From an uncultured Oscillospiraceae bacterium (lineage in GTDB: Bacteria; Bacillota; Clostridia; Oscillospirales; Oscillospiraceae): a DNA stretch of 64,000 bases. A program made the position numbers and the translations under genes. Location of the stretch: assembly GCA_947581795.1 (NCBI GenBank), contig CANPVS010000001.1:1-64000 (forward strand). Direction: 5' to 3'. The notes beneath the pieces are model-generated. The model was not told where the DNA came from. It was given only the letters and a program-made list of their open reading frames with translations, and did not search any database. Positions 1 to 8,213 of this stretch are shown here, piece by piece (the first letter of the stretch is position 1; every line of letters starts with the position of its first letter).

Positions 1-1116
1 CTCATCGTGTGCGTGGGCGGGTGCATGACCCAGCAGCCCGTCATGCGGGAGAAGATCAAAAACTCCTATCAGGTGGTGGACCTGGTGTTTGGGCCCCACG
101 AGGTGTGGCAGTTCCCGGAGCTGCTTTTGAGGACCATGGAGCGCCGGGGCCGCCGGGGCAACAAGAGCCGCCTTATCGCCGCCCAGCCCAGCGAGGGCGT
201 GGTGGCCGAGGGCCTGCCCCGGGAGCGGGACAGCGCGGTGAAGGCGTGGCTGGCCATCATGAACGGGTGCGACAACTTCTGCTCCTACTGCATCGTGCCC
301 TACGTGCGGGGCCGGGAGCGGAGCCGCCGCCCGGCGGATATCCTGGCCGAGGCGAAAGCTCTTGTGGCGGCGGGGTACAAGGACATCACTCTCCTGGGCC
401 AGAACGTGAATAGCTACGGCAAGGGTCTGGAGGAGAACGTGGATTTCCCGGACCTGCTGGCCGAGATCGACAAGATACCCGGGGATTACGTGCTCCGGTT
501 CATGACCAGCCACCCCAAGGACGCCACGGAAAAGCTGTTCAAAGTCATGGCCGGGAGCCAGCACTGCGCCCACCATATCCACCTGCCGCTGCAGTCCGGC
601 TCGGACCGCATTTTGAAGGAGATGAACCGGCATTACGACCGGGCGAAGTACCTGGAAAAGGTGGCCGCGGCGCGAAAATACATGCCGGACCTGGTGCTGA
701 CCACGGACATCATCGTGGGCTTCCCCGGGGAGACCGAGGAAGATTTCAACGATACCCTCTCCCTGGTGGAGGAGGTGCAGTATGACGCCATGTTCACCTT
801 CATTTTCTCCCCCCGGACCGGCACCCCGGCGGCGGCCATGCCCGACCCGGTGACCCGGGCGGAGAAGCAGGTCTGGTTCGACAGGCTGCTGGACCTGTCC
901 AACCGCATCTCGGGGGAGAAACACGCGGCCTATGTGGGAAAGACCTTCCGGGTCCTGGTGGACGGCGAGACGGGCCAGACGCCCTATAACCTCTCCAGCC
1001 GCACCAAGGGCGGCCGGCTGGTGCACCTGGCCGGCGACCCGTCCCTGGTGGGACAGTTCATGGACGTGAAGATCACTGACAGCACCACCTGGGCGCTTTA
1101 CGGGGAGCTTATATGA
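1..1116 (+). CDS. miaB: tRNA-2-methylthio-N6-dimethylallyladenosine synthase, 5' end outside window
   Basis: Radical-SAM methylthiotransferase that converts i6A37 to ms2i6A37 in tRNAs reading UNN codons. The reading frame is open from base 1, so the N-terminus lies upstream; 371 residues are visible. Seen: the end of the N-terminal cluster domain (GGCMTQQ), the radical-SAM motif CDNFCSYC near residue 90, a TTDIIVGFPGE strand, and a C-terminal TRAM-like region. The TTDIIVGFPGE and FIFSPRTGTPAA segments fit MiaB better than RimO or MtaB. It overlaps the next gene by 4 bp (ATGA), and mutS lies 2.8 kb downstream, a common Firmicutes neighbourhood. Confidence 0.93.
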   Translation, partial: LIVCVGGCMTQQPVMREKIKNSYQVVDLVFGPHEVWQFPELLLRTMERRGRRGNKSRLIAAQPSEGVVAEGLPRERDSAVKAWLAIMNGCDNFCSYCIVPYVRGRERSRRPADILAEAKALVAAGYKDITLLGQNVNSYGKGLEENVDFPDLLAEIDKIPGDYVLRFMTSHPKDATEKLFKVMAGSQHCAHHIHLPLQSGSDRILKEMNRHYDRAKYLEKVAAARKYMPDLVLTTDIIVGFPGETEEDFNDTLSLVEEVQYDAMFTFIFSPRTGTPAAAMPDPVTRAEKQVWFDRLLDLSNRISGEKHAAYVGKTFRVLVDGETGQTPYNLSSRTKGGRLVHLAGDPSLVGQFMDVKITDSTTWALYGELI

Positions 1117-1739
1117 GTGGGGTCGATCGGGAGCCATGGCTTTCCTGGGCAGTGGAGCTGCAGGCCCTGGCCCAGGCGGGGCTGGAATACGGCCATGACC
1201 GGTTCGACCTGGAGCGATACCAGCGCATCCGGGCCATCGCGGCGGAGATGGTGGCCTATAAGACGGACATCTCCCCGGAGAAGGTCAGAGACCTGTTCTG
1301 CAATGAGACGGGCTATCAAACGCCCAAGCTGGATACACGAGCGGCCATCTTTGAAAACGGGAAGATACTCCTGGTCCGGGAACTGGACGGGAGATGGTCC
1401 CTGCCCGGCGGCTGGGTGGACGTCTTGCTGTCCGTGGGCCGGAACGCGGTGAAGGAAGTGAAGGAGGAGGCCGGCCTGGACGCCGAGGCGCTGTTCCTCA
1501 TCGCCGTGCAGGACTATGACAGGCACAACCGGCCCGAGCACGCCCACAAGATTTGCAAGATATTCGTGATGTGCCGGGCCCTGGGCGGCGCATTCCAGCC
1601 CAATACGGAGACAACGGCCAGCGGGTACTTCGCCCTGGACGACCTGCCGCCCCTGGCGGAGAACAAGAACACTGCTGAACAGATCAGAATGTGCTTCGAG
1701 GCATATAAAGCGGAGCGCTGGACCACACTGTTCGACTGA
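1113..1739 (+). CDS. NUDIX hydrolase with N-terminal helical domain
   Basis: 208 residues. The first ~65 residues form the charged helical NUDIX N-terminal region seen in ADP-ribose-pyrophosphatase-like proteins (ELQALAQAGLEYGHDRFDLER). The NUDIX fold follows. The Nudix box begins PGGWVDVLLSV and ends KEVKEEAGL. The metal-binding REUxEE half is intact with K for R, but the Glu expected in the GX5E half is Leu. Substrate unknown; a nucleoside diphosphate derivative is likely. It is translationally coupled to miaB through an ATGA overlap. The loss of one box Glu may alter activity. Confidence 0.88.
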   Translation: MSGVDREPWLSWAVELQALAQAGLEYGHDRFDLERYQRIRAIAAEMVAYKTDISPEKVRDLFCNETGYQTPKLDTRAAIFENGKILLVRELDGRWSLPGGWVDVLLSVGRNAVKEVKEEAGLDAEALFLIAVQDYDRHNRPEHAHKICKIFVMCRALGGAFQPNTETTASGYFALDDLPPLAENKNTAEQIRMCFEAYKAERWTTLFD

Positions 1740-1758
1740 CATCCGGGAGGGACACGCC

Positions 1759-2277
1759 ATGCGCTATACATACTGCCCCCACTGCGGCGAACGGCTGGGG
1801 GAAAAGGAGTTGGGCGACGAGGGAATGGTCCCCTGGTGCGGGCGATGCGAAAGGCCCGTGTGGGAGGCCTTCACCACCGCCGTCATCGCCGCCGTAGTGA
1901 ACGAGGACAACGAGGTCGCGCTCCTGCGGCAGAGGTATATCTCCGCCGAGACCTATGTGTGCGTGTCCGGCATCATGAAGCCGGGGGAGAGCGCCGAAAA
2001 CGCCATGGTCCGGGAGATCGGCGAGGAGCTGGGCCTGGCGGTGAAGGAGCTCCGGTACATGGGGAGCTGGCCCCACAAAAACGGGGACATGCTGATGCTG
2101 GGCTTCCGCGCCGTGGTGGAGAAGGGTGAGTTCGCCCTGTCCCGGGAGGTGGACGCCGCCCGGTGGGCGCCCTTTGACGAGGCTCTGCCCCTCATCCGGG
2201 AGGGAAGCATCGCCCAGCAGCTGGTGCGGGCCGCCATCGCCTTTCGGCGGGGAGAGCAAAAGGAGGAGACGCTATGA
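1759..2277 (+). CDS. NUDIX hydrolase with N-terminal zinc ribbon
   Basis: 172 residues. It opens with a zinc ribbon (YCPHCGERL ... WCGRCERP, two CxxC pairs), as in NADH-pyrophosphatase-type NUDIX proteins. A NUDIX domain with a canonical box follows (GIMKPGESAENAMVREIGEE, then LGL). A role in hydrolysing NADH or related dinucleotides is possible from the ribbon but not shown. GGGAGG lies 10 bp before the ATG. The stop overlaps the next start by 4 bp, so it is in one transcription unit with miaB and the FAH gene. Confidence 0.88.
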   Translation: MRYTYCPHCGERLGEKELGDEGMVPWCGRCERPVWEAFTTAVIAAVVNEDNEVALLRQRYISAETYVCVSGIMKPGESAENAMVREIGEELGLAVKELRYMGSWPHKNGDMLMLGFRAVVEKGEFALSREVDAARWAPFDEALPLIREGSIAQQLVRAAIAFRRGEQKEETL

Positions 2278-3122
2278 AGCTGGTCACATACCTGGAAAAC
2301 GGAACGGAAAAGGTAGGCGCGCTGACGGCGGACGGAAAGGCCGTGCGGCCCCTGCCTTTCCCGGACATGGTATCTGCCATAGAGGCGGGCCTTGACGCTG
2401 TGAAGGCGGCGGAGCAGGGCCCGGCGGCGGCGCTGGACACGGTGACGCTCCTGGCCCCCATCCCCCGGCCCCGGCAGGACGTGATATGCCTGGGCATGAA
2501 CTACGTGGACCACGCCAAGGAGGCCGCCAAATTCGACGGCGAGGCCTTCGCCAAGGACAAGCCCATCGCGGTCTATTTCTCCAAGCGGGTGCCGGAGGCG
2601 GTGCCGCCGGAGGGGGCCATCGACAGCCACCCGGGGTTAGTGGAAAAACTGGACTATGAGGCGGAGCTGGCCGTCATCATCGGCCCCGCTGCCAAGGGCG
2701 TTCCGGCGGAAAAAGCGGGGGAGCATGTATTCGGCTACACGGTGCTGAACGACGTGTCCGCCCGGACATTGCAGACCGCCCACAAGCAGTGGTATTTCGG
2801 CAAGGGCCTGGACGGGTTCACCCCCATGGGGCCCTGCATCCTCACGGCGGACGAGGTGGCCTTTCCCCCGGCGCTGGCCATCTCCTGCCGGGTGAACGGC
2901 CAGGAGCGCCAGCGGGCCCGCACGGATATGCTCATCACCTCCATTGCGGACACCATTTCAGAGCTGAGCGCGGGCATGACATTGCTACCCGGGACCATCA
3001 TCGCCACGGGCACCCCCGCCGGGGTGGGCATGGGCATGAACCCGCCGGCGTTCTTGAAGCCCGGCGACGTGGTGGAATGCGAGATCGAAAAGATCGGCGT
3101 ATTGCGGAATACGGTGAAGTGA
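2274..3122 (+). CDS. Fumarylacetoacetate hydrolase (FAH) family protein
   Basis: 282 residues, normal length for the FAH/HpcE family, whose members hydrolyse or decarboxylate acylpyruvates, hydroxymuconates or oxaloacetate with a divalent metal. Seen: a short N-terminal lead domain (MKLVTYLENGTEKVGALTAD), GMNYVDHAKE, the metal-ligand strand KLDYEAELAVIIG, GYTVLNDVSART, and the C-terminal LPGTIIATGTPAGVGMG signature. The substrate cannot be told from sequence. It starts within the stop of the upstream NUDIX gene (ATGA). Confidence 0.9.
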   Translation: MKLVTYLENGTEKVGALTADGKAVRPLPFPDMVSAIEAGLDAVKAAEQGPAAALDTVTLLAPIPRPRQDVICLGMNYVDHAKEAAKFDGEAFAKDKPIAVYFSKRVPEAVPPEGAIDSHPGLVEKLDYEAELAVIIGPAAKGVPAEKAGEHVFGYTVLNDVSARTLQTAHKQWYFGKGLDGFTPMGPCILTADEVAFPPALAISCRVNGQERQRARTDMLITSIADTISELSAGMTLLPGTIIATGTPAGVGMGMNPPAFLKPGDVVECEIEKIGVLRNTVK

Positions 3123-3132
3123 GGAGAGTGCG

Positions 3133-3594
3133 ATGGACCGGCAGAAGCTGACGGAATTATTTGAAAAATACTGCAAAAAGCTGCGGATCACGCCGGGCTG
3201 GGACGTGCAGCTGCGATTGGTGGAGGATGCCTCGTGGCCCAAGACAGGGGACTTCAAGATCGACTGCGACGATAAAAACGCCATTTTGCTGCTGAATGTG
3301 GCCGGGGCGAACCAGGACAATCTGGAGGAAGTGATCGTCCACGAACTCATGCACCTGAAGCTGTATCCGCTGGATCAGGTGACGGAATCGCTGATCACGA
3401 GCCACTTTGAAGAGGGAACTGGCGCCTATAACTTTGCGTACCGGCAGTTTTTCCAGGCGCTGGAACAGACGGTGGAGGAACTGACTAAATGCTTTCTTCT
3501 GGAGTTCGGCGAGGACCGGGAGCTCTCCTATAGCCGGTGTGACCGGAAGCGGTCGTTCAATGAGCTATACGACGGACTGAAAAACATCGAGTGA
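3133..3594 (+). CDS. Small HExxH-motif protein, putative zinc metallopeptidase
   Basis: 153 residues, soluble, no signal peptide. It contains VIVHELMHLKLYPLD, an HExxH zinc motif at about residues 70-74, followed by an acidic helical C-terminus (HFEEGTGAYNFAYRQFF) that could supply a third ligand. This resembles small cytosolic minigluzincin or IrrE-like metallopeptidases, but I do not recognise a named family. It sits 10 bp after the FAH gene with GAGGAG upstream and is probably the last gene of that unit. A repeat follows. Confidence 0.7.
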   Translation: MDRQKLTELFEKYCKKLRITPGWDVQLRLVEDASWPKTGDFKIDCDDKNAILLLNVAGANQDNLEEVIVHELMHLKLYPLDQVTESLITSHFEEGTGAYNFAYRQFFQALEQTVEELTKCFLLEFGEDRELSYSRCDRKRSFNELYDGLKNIE

Positions 3595-3623
3595 AGCTTA
3601 CGGAGGCGGAAGAAAGGGAAAAA

Positions 3624-3856
3624 GCCTCCCTCTGACGAGGGAGGTGGCGCGGTCAAACTCCGGGGTCCCCGCGCGAGCCCAGCGAAGCGGGTCGCGTGGG
3701 GAAGAGGAGGAGCCGCGGGCCACTCAAGCTTTGCCGCTTGCGGCAAAGGGAGACCTGGCAGCGCGTGCTCCGACGACGAGACGGAGGGAGAGAAATTAAT
3801 ATCTCTCCCCCAGTCATCGCCTGACGGCGCTGACAGCCCCCTCGTCAGAGGGGGCC
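3624..3856. repeat. Family A dispersed palindromic repeat, copy 1 (interrupted by a family B copy)
   Basis: Left terminal hairpin GCCTCCCTCTGACGAGGGAG at 3624 and inverted right terminal hairpin GCCCCCTCGTCAGAGGGGGC at 3836. A central GGAGGGAGAGA...TCTCTCCCCCAG stem lies near 3782-3812. Copies 39309-39409 and 60623-60734 have the same architecture at about 100 bp. This one is longer because a family B element occupies its left interior. It lies between two co-directional genes and leaves only about 30 bp before mutS. Confidence 0.8.
3662..3752 (+). repeat. Family B hairpin repeat, copy 1, nested in family A
   Basis: GGGGT, then the stem CCCCGCGCGA / TCGCGTGGGG flanking the constant core GCCCAGCGAAGCGGG, then an AAGAGGAGGAGCCGCG tail and a second hairpin around TTGCCGCTTGCGGCAA. 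The same order occurs, inverted, at 8421-8512. The core contains GCGAAGC. Confidence 0.8.
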
Positions 3857-3885
3857 ATTGGAGCCCATAAAGAGAGGGAAAAGCT

Positions 3886-6462
3886 ATGGCTGAGATGACC
3901 CCCATGAAGCGGCAATACTACAAGATCAAGGAGCAGTGCCCCGATTGCCTGCTCTTTTTCCGGCTGGGCGACTTCTACGAGATGTTCGACGAGGACGCCA
4001 AGGTGGCCTCCAGGGAACTGGACCTAGCCCTGACCACCCGGGACCGGGGCAAGCCGGAGGAGGAGCAAACGCCCATGTGCGGCGTGCCCTTCCACTCCTG
4101 CGAGGCCTATATCGCCCGGCTCATCGCCAAGGGCTACAAGGTGGCCATCTGCGAGCAGCTGGAGGACCCGGCCGCCGCCACGGGCCTGGTGGACCGGGGC
4201 GTCATACGGGTCATCACCCCCGGCACGGTCACGGACAGCTCCATGCTGGAGGAGGGCAAGAGCAACTACCTCTGCGCCCTGTGGCTGGATAAGGAGGAGG
4301 GGGCCGCAGCCTTCTGCGACATCTCCACGGGGGAATTCTGCGTGCAGAGCTTTTCCGCCGAGCCCGCCGCCCACCTGCTGAACGAGCTGGGCCGGTTCGC
4401 CCCCCGGGAGGCGGTGCTGTCCGCCGGGGCGGAGAAGGATGAGACCATCGCGGCTTTTTTGCAGAAGCTGGACTGCCTGCCGGAAAAGGAGGCGGACCGG
4501 TTTGAGGCCGAGACCTGCCGGAAACTGGTCTACGACCGGTTCGGGGAGGTCGTCTCTCCCGCCGAGACGTTGGCGGCGGGGGCGCTTCTCTCCTACATCA
4601 TTGAGACGCAAAAGTGCGACATCTCCCACATCCGCCGCCTGGACCGGTTCGGCCCAGGGCGGTATATGGAGCTGGACTACACCACCCGCCGGAACTTGGA
4701 GCTCACCGAAAACCTCCGCACCGGGGAGAAGAAGGGGAGCCTCCTCTGGGTGCTGGACCGGACAAAGACCCCCATGGGCGGGCGGCTTCTGCGCTCCTGG
4801 GTGGAGCGGCCGCTTTTGGACCCGGTAGCCATCCGGCGCAGGCTCTCGGCAGTGGAGGAGCTCCATGCCGACGCCATCCTCCGGCCGGAGCTCATATTGA
4901 CCCTTAAAGACATCGGGGACATCCAGCGGCTGATCGGACGGTGCGTTTACGGTACCGCCAACGGCCGGGACCTGTTGGCCCTGGGGACCTATTTCGGAAA
5001 GCTGCCACACCTGGCTGAGCTGCTGGGCGGAGCGAAAAGCGCCGCCTTGAAGGACATCGCCGGGCTGGACACCCTGGACGAACTGCGGGACGACATCCTC
5101 TCCATTATCGGGGACGAGCCGCCCTTCTCCGTCCGGGAGGGGGGCATCCTGCGCCCCGGCGCGGACCCGGAGGTGGACCGTCTCCGGGACGTGCGGGACA
5201 ACGGCGCGGGCATGGTGGTGGCCCTGGAGGCCCGGGAGCGGGAGCGCACTGGCATCAAGAAGCTGAAGGTGGGCTACAACAAGGTCTTCGGCTACTACAT
5301 CGACGTGCCCCGGTCCGCCGGGGACGTGGCCCTGCCGGAGGATTATATCCGCAAGCAGACCCTGGTGAGCAACGAGCGGTACTTCACCCCGGAGCTGAAG
5401 GATTTGGAAAACACTCTCCTGGGGGCCAAGGACAAACTGGCCGAGCTGGAGTACCAGATCTTCACCGCCCTGCGGGAGCGGGTAGCCGCCCAGGTGGAGC
5501 GGGTCCAGGCCGCGGCGGCGAAGGTGGCGGAGCTGGACGCGCTGTGCTCCCTCGCGGAGGCGGCGGTCAAAAACCGCTATGTCTGCCCGGAGGTGGACGT
5601 GGGCCGGGCCGTGCAGATCACCGAGGGCCGCCACCCGGTGGTGGAGCAGGCCCAGAAAAACGTCCTGTTCGTGCCCAACGACACGTACCTGAACGACACC
5701 ACCGACCGGGTAGCCATCATCACCGGCCCCAACATGGCGGGCAAGAGCACCTATATGCGCCAGACGGCCCTCATCGTGCTCATGGCCCAGATGGGCTCTT
5801 TCGTGCCCGCGAAGAGCGCCGTCATCGGCGTGGTGGACCGGGTGTTCACCCGCATCGGCGCCTCCGACGACCTGGCCAGCGGCCAGTCCACCTTCATGGT
5901 GGAGATGGCGGAGATGGCCAACATCCTCCGCCACGCCACCGGGGCAAGCCTGCTCATCCTGGACGAGATCGGCCGGGGCACCTCCACCTTCGACGGCATG
6001 GCCATCGCCAGGGCCATGCTGGAGTACTGCGCCGACAAGCGCCGCCTGGGGGCCCGGACCATGTTCGCCACCCACTACCACGAGCTGTCCGCTTTGGAGG
6101 GCACCCTGGACGGGGTGAGAAACTACAACATCACCGCCAAGAAGCAGGGTGGCACCCTCATCTTCCTGCGGAAGATCGTCCCCGGCTCCGCCGACGACAG
6201 CTACGGCATCGAGGTGGCGAAGCTGGCGGGCGTGCCGGACCAGGTCATCAAGAAGGCCAAGGAGTATCTCGCCGAGCTGGAAGCCGGGGGAGCTGCCGGG
6301 GGCCTTCCCGCCGCCCCTGGTCCGGCCCCGGACCAGGTGTCCATGCTGGACATGGCAGGCGGGGCGCTGGCAAGAGAGCTGCAGGACCTGGACCTGAATA
6401 CCATCACGCCTTTGGAGGCTTTGAACCTTTTGTACCAGCTGAAAAAGAAGGCCGAAGGATAA
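3886..6462 (+). CDS. mutS: DNA mismatch repair protein MutS
   Basis: 858 residues, full length for MutS1. Residues F30-Y31-E32 (GDFYEMF) form the mismatch-reading Phe-x-Glu. Then come connector and core domains, a clamp near 390-530, and an ATPase with Walker A GPNMAGKST at about 614-622, DDLASGQSTFMVEM, Walker B LLILDEIGRGTSTFDG and the switch ATHYHEL. The C-terminus carries the usual helical tail. GAGAGGGAAAAGCT precedes the ATG. No mutL is in the window. A GC-rich terminator follows immediately. Confidence 0.98.
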   Translation: MAEMTPMKRQYYKIKEQCPDCLLFFRLGDFYEMFDEDAKVASRELDLALTTRDRGKPEEEQTPMCGVPFHSCEAYIARLIAKGYKVAICEQLEDPAAATGLVDRGVIRVITPGTVTDSSMLEEGKSNYLCALWLDKEEGAAAFCDISTGEFCVQSFSAEPAAHLLNELGRFAPREAVLSAGAEKDETIAAFLQKLDCLPEKEADRFEAETCRKLVYDRFGEVVSPAETLAAGALLSYIIETQKCDISHIRRLDRFGPGRYMELDYTTRRNLELTENLRTGEKKGSLLWVLDRTKTPMGGRLLRSWVERPLLDPVAIRRRLSAVEELHADAILRPELILTLKDIGDIQRLIGRCVYGTANGRDLLALGTYFGKLPHLAELLGGAKSAALKDIAGLDTLDELRDDILSIIGDEPPFSVREGGILRPGADPEVDRLRDVRDNGAGMVVALEARERERTGIKKLKVGYNKVFGYYIDVPRSAGDVALPEDYIRKQTLVSNERYFTPELKDLENTLLGAKDKLAELEYQIFTALRERVAAQVERVQAAAAKVAELDALCSLAEAAVKNRYVCPEVDVGRAVQITEGRHPVVEQAQKNVLFVPNDTYLNDTTDRVAIITGPNMAGKSTYMRQTALIVLMAQMGSFVPAKSAVIGVVDRVFTRIGASDDLASGQSTFMVEMAEMANILRHATGASLLILDEIGRGTSTFDGMAIARAMLEYCADKRRLGARTMFATHYHELSALEGTLDGVRNYNITAKKQGGTLIFLRKIVPGSADDSYGIEVAKLAGVPDQVIKKAKEYLAELEAGGAAGGLPAAPGPAPDQVSMLDMAGGALARELQDLDLNTITPLEALNLLYQLKKKAEG

Positions 6463-6468
6463 CAAAAA

Positions 6469-6498
6469 CCCGCCCGCGGAAGCGGGCGGGAGCCGTTT
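6469..6498 (+). terminator. Intrinsic terminator after mutS
   Basis: CCCGCCCGC-GGAA-GCGGGCGGG hairpin starting 7 bp after the mutS stop, followed by AGCCGTTTT. The T-run is short but the stem is 9 bp of G:C. Confidence 0.75.
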
Positions 6499-6514
6499 TG
6501 GGAAGGAGAATACC

Positions 6515-7327
6515 ATGAGACGGGTATGCGCCTGTTATTTCAGCCCCTGCGGGAACGTGGAGCGGACAGTCCGCACTATCGCGGAAGGAGCGGCCCAGGC
6601 CCTGGGCCTGCCGGTGGAAAAGTTTGATTTCACCCTCCCCGCCGCCCGGGAGGAAGAGCTTTGCTTCGAGGCCGGGGACCTGGTGATATTGGGCACGCCG
6701 GTGTACGCCGGGCGGGTGCCCAACAAGCTCATGCCCTATGTCCGGGACCACATTCATGGAAACGGGGCCCTGTGCGCGGCGGTGGTGTGCTTTGGCAACC
6801 GGGCCTTTGACGACGCCCTGGCGGAGCTGTACCTGCTGGCCGGGGGCAACGGTTTTGCCGTGATCGCCGCCGCGGCCGTGGCCACGGAGCACAGCTTCGC
6901 CCCGGCTCTGGGCGCGGGCCGGCCAAATGAGGCGGACTTGGCGGAATTGCGGGAGTTTGGGGTGAAGATCGCCGAAAAGGCGCAAAAAAACGGCCCGGTC
7001 CTGCCGGCCGTGCCGGGAACGATGCCGCCGGAAAAGTATTATACGCCCCTGCGGGCCGACGGCGCGCCCGCGAAGTTTTTGAAGGCCGTGCCCAGAACGG
7101 ACGGGGCCAAGTGCACCCGCTGCGGGACCTGCGGGAAGGTGTGCCCCATGGGGTCGGTGGACCCGGCGGACCCGTCCGTCACCACCGGCGTGTGCATCAA
7201 GTGCCAGGCATGCATCCGGCGCTGTCCCGCCGGGGCGCGAACTTTTGACGATGAGGACTTCCTCTCCCACCGGGCGATGCTTTTGGAAAACTACGTCCGC
7301 CCGGTTGAAAGCCTCTATCTGCTCTGA
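6515..7327 (+). CDS. EFR1-type protein: flavodoxin-like domain plus two [4Fe-4S] clusters
   Basis: 270 residues. The N-terminal ~170 residues are flavodoxin-like, with an FMN phosphate-loop region CYFSPCGNVERTVRTIAEG and the second loop GTPVYAGRVPNKL. The C-terminus carries two ferredoxin motifs, CTRCGTCGKVCP and CIKCQACIRRCP. This architecture is common in gut Clostridia as 'EFR1 family ferrodoxin' and probably moves electrons between ferredoxin and flavin partners; the partner is unknown. GGAAGGAG lies 9 bp before the ATG. It converges with the DUF3783 gene. Confidence 0.88.
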   Translation: MRRVCACYFSPCGNVERTVRTIAEGAAQALGLPVEKFDFTLPAAREEELCFEAGDLVILGTPVYAGRVPNKLMPYVRDHIHGNGALCAAVVCFGNRAFDDALAELYLLAGGNGFAVIAAAAVATEHSFAPALGAGRPNEADLAELREFGVKIAEKAQKNGPVLPAVPGTMPPEKYYTPLRADGAPAKFLKAVPRTDGAKCTRCGTCGKVCPMGSVDPADPSVTTGVCIKCQACIRRCPAGARTFDDEDFLSHRAMLLENYVRPVESLYLL

Positions 7328-7329
7328 GC

Positions 7330-7689
7330 TCAGCCGCCCATGGCGGCCCGCTCCTTTTCCAGTTCCCCGTACAGCGCGGGACCGGCCCAGGCGGCGTTGT
7401 GCTCCGTGAGCACGGCTTTGAGGCTGGCCGGGGCCCGGGCGGTGCGCAGGGCCGAGAGGAAGGCGTCCATCTGCCGGGAGGCAAAGCCCGCCAGCACCAG
7501 CATCCGGCCAGGGATCTCCCCGGCGGGAGCGTTCTCCGTTCTGGGCGCCAGGCCGAAAAAGGCGCCGATGGGCTGGCCTGCTTCCTCCGGGCCCACCCGG
7601 CGCAGACGCGCGTCCATCTGCCCGCAGACCATGCGCAGGACCTTCGCCTCCCCATCGGAAAAGCCATAGGCCAAAACAGTCGCTTTCAA
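7330..7689 (-). CDS. DUF3783 family protein
   Basis: 119 residues from a TTG start at 7689. Upstream in-frame codons have no ribosome site, whereas AAAGGAG lies 11 bp before this TTG. Seen: ATVLAYGFSDGEAKVLRMVC, then QPIGAFFG, matching the DUF3783 pattern, then a region ending in MLVLAGFASRQMDAFL. Function unknown. The TTG overlaps the TGA of the upstream NUDIX gene (TTGA), so the two are translationally coupled. Confidence 0.72.
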   Translation of the reverse strand: MKATVLAYGFSDGEAKVLRMVCGQMDARLRRVGPEEAGQPIGAFFGLAPRTENAPAGEIPGRMLVLAGFASRQMDAFLSALRTARAPASLKAVLTEHNAAWAGPALYGELEKERAAMGG

Positions 7690-8213
7690 AATATCCCCAG
7701 CTCCTTTGCTATATCCAGCGCCGCCGCGGCCGCGATCCGGTCCCGGCGGTGTATCTCTAGGCCCACATTCTCCACGGGGCGGCTGTCGTACATGGAAAGC
7801 AGCGCCTCCGGGGCGAACCACTCCACCCCCGCGAAGAGGGCCTTCTCCTCCTCCGTGGGCGCCTTGGGCCGGGTCCCGGTGACGCGGGCGAGAAAATAGT
7901 GCTGCACGTCCCGGCGGCGGAGGAGGTTATACTCGTTGGCGATGACGCCCACCTCCGCCAGGATGTCTATCGTAACGCCCAGCTCCTCGCCCATCTCTCG
8001 GCGGAGGGCATTTTGAAGGCTCTCCCCAGGTTCCACCCCGCCGCCGGGGGTCTCGTAGTGGTCCCGGTCGCCGAAGTCGTCCCGGCCCTTCACGTGGAGC
8101 AGGGCAATCTCATTTTTGTCGTTCAGCAGGAAGGCGCGCACGGCGGACCGCTCACGCTCAATGGGCACGGGGGGATAGCAGTCGTCCTGGATGGTATCGC
8201 AGAGGATGCGCAT
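7686..8213 (-). CDS. NUDIX hydrolase
   Basis: 175 residues from the ATG at 8213, chosen because CAGGAGGG lies 5 bp upstream; a longer frame to 8294 has no ribosome site. The Nudix box is canonical (GGGVEPGESLQNALRREMGE, then ELGV). AVRAFLLNDKNEIALLHVKG and YNLLRRRDVQHYFLARVTG are typical beta-strand segments. Substrate unknown. It is followed by DUF3783 with a 4-bp overlap. This is the third NUDIX gene within 8.2 kb. Confidence 0.85.
   Translation of the reverse strand: MRILCDTIQDDCYPPVPIERERSAVRAFLLNDKNEIALLHVKGRDDFGDRDHYETPGGGVEPGESLQNALRREMGEELGVTIDILAEVGVIANEYNLLRRRDVQHYFLARVTGTRPKAPTEEEKALFAGVEWFAPEALLSMYDSRPVENVGLEIHRRDRIAAAAALDIAKELGIF

Noticed and set aside
3624-3856. Family A/B palindromes as a CRISPR array
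   Set aside because: Repeats are dispersed, inverted and lack regular spacers; no cas genes are present.
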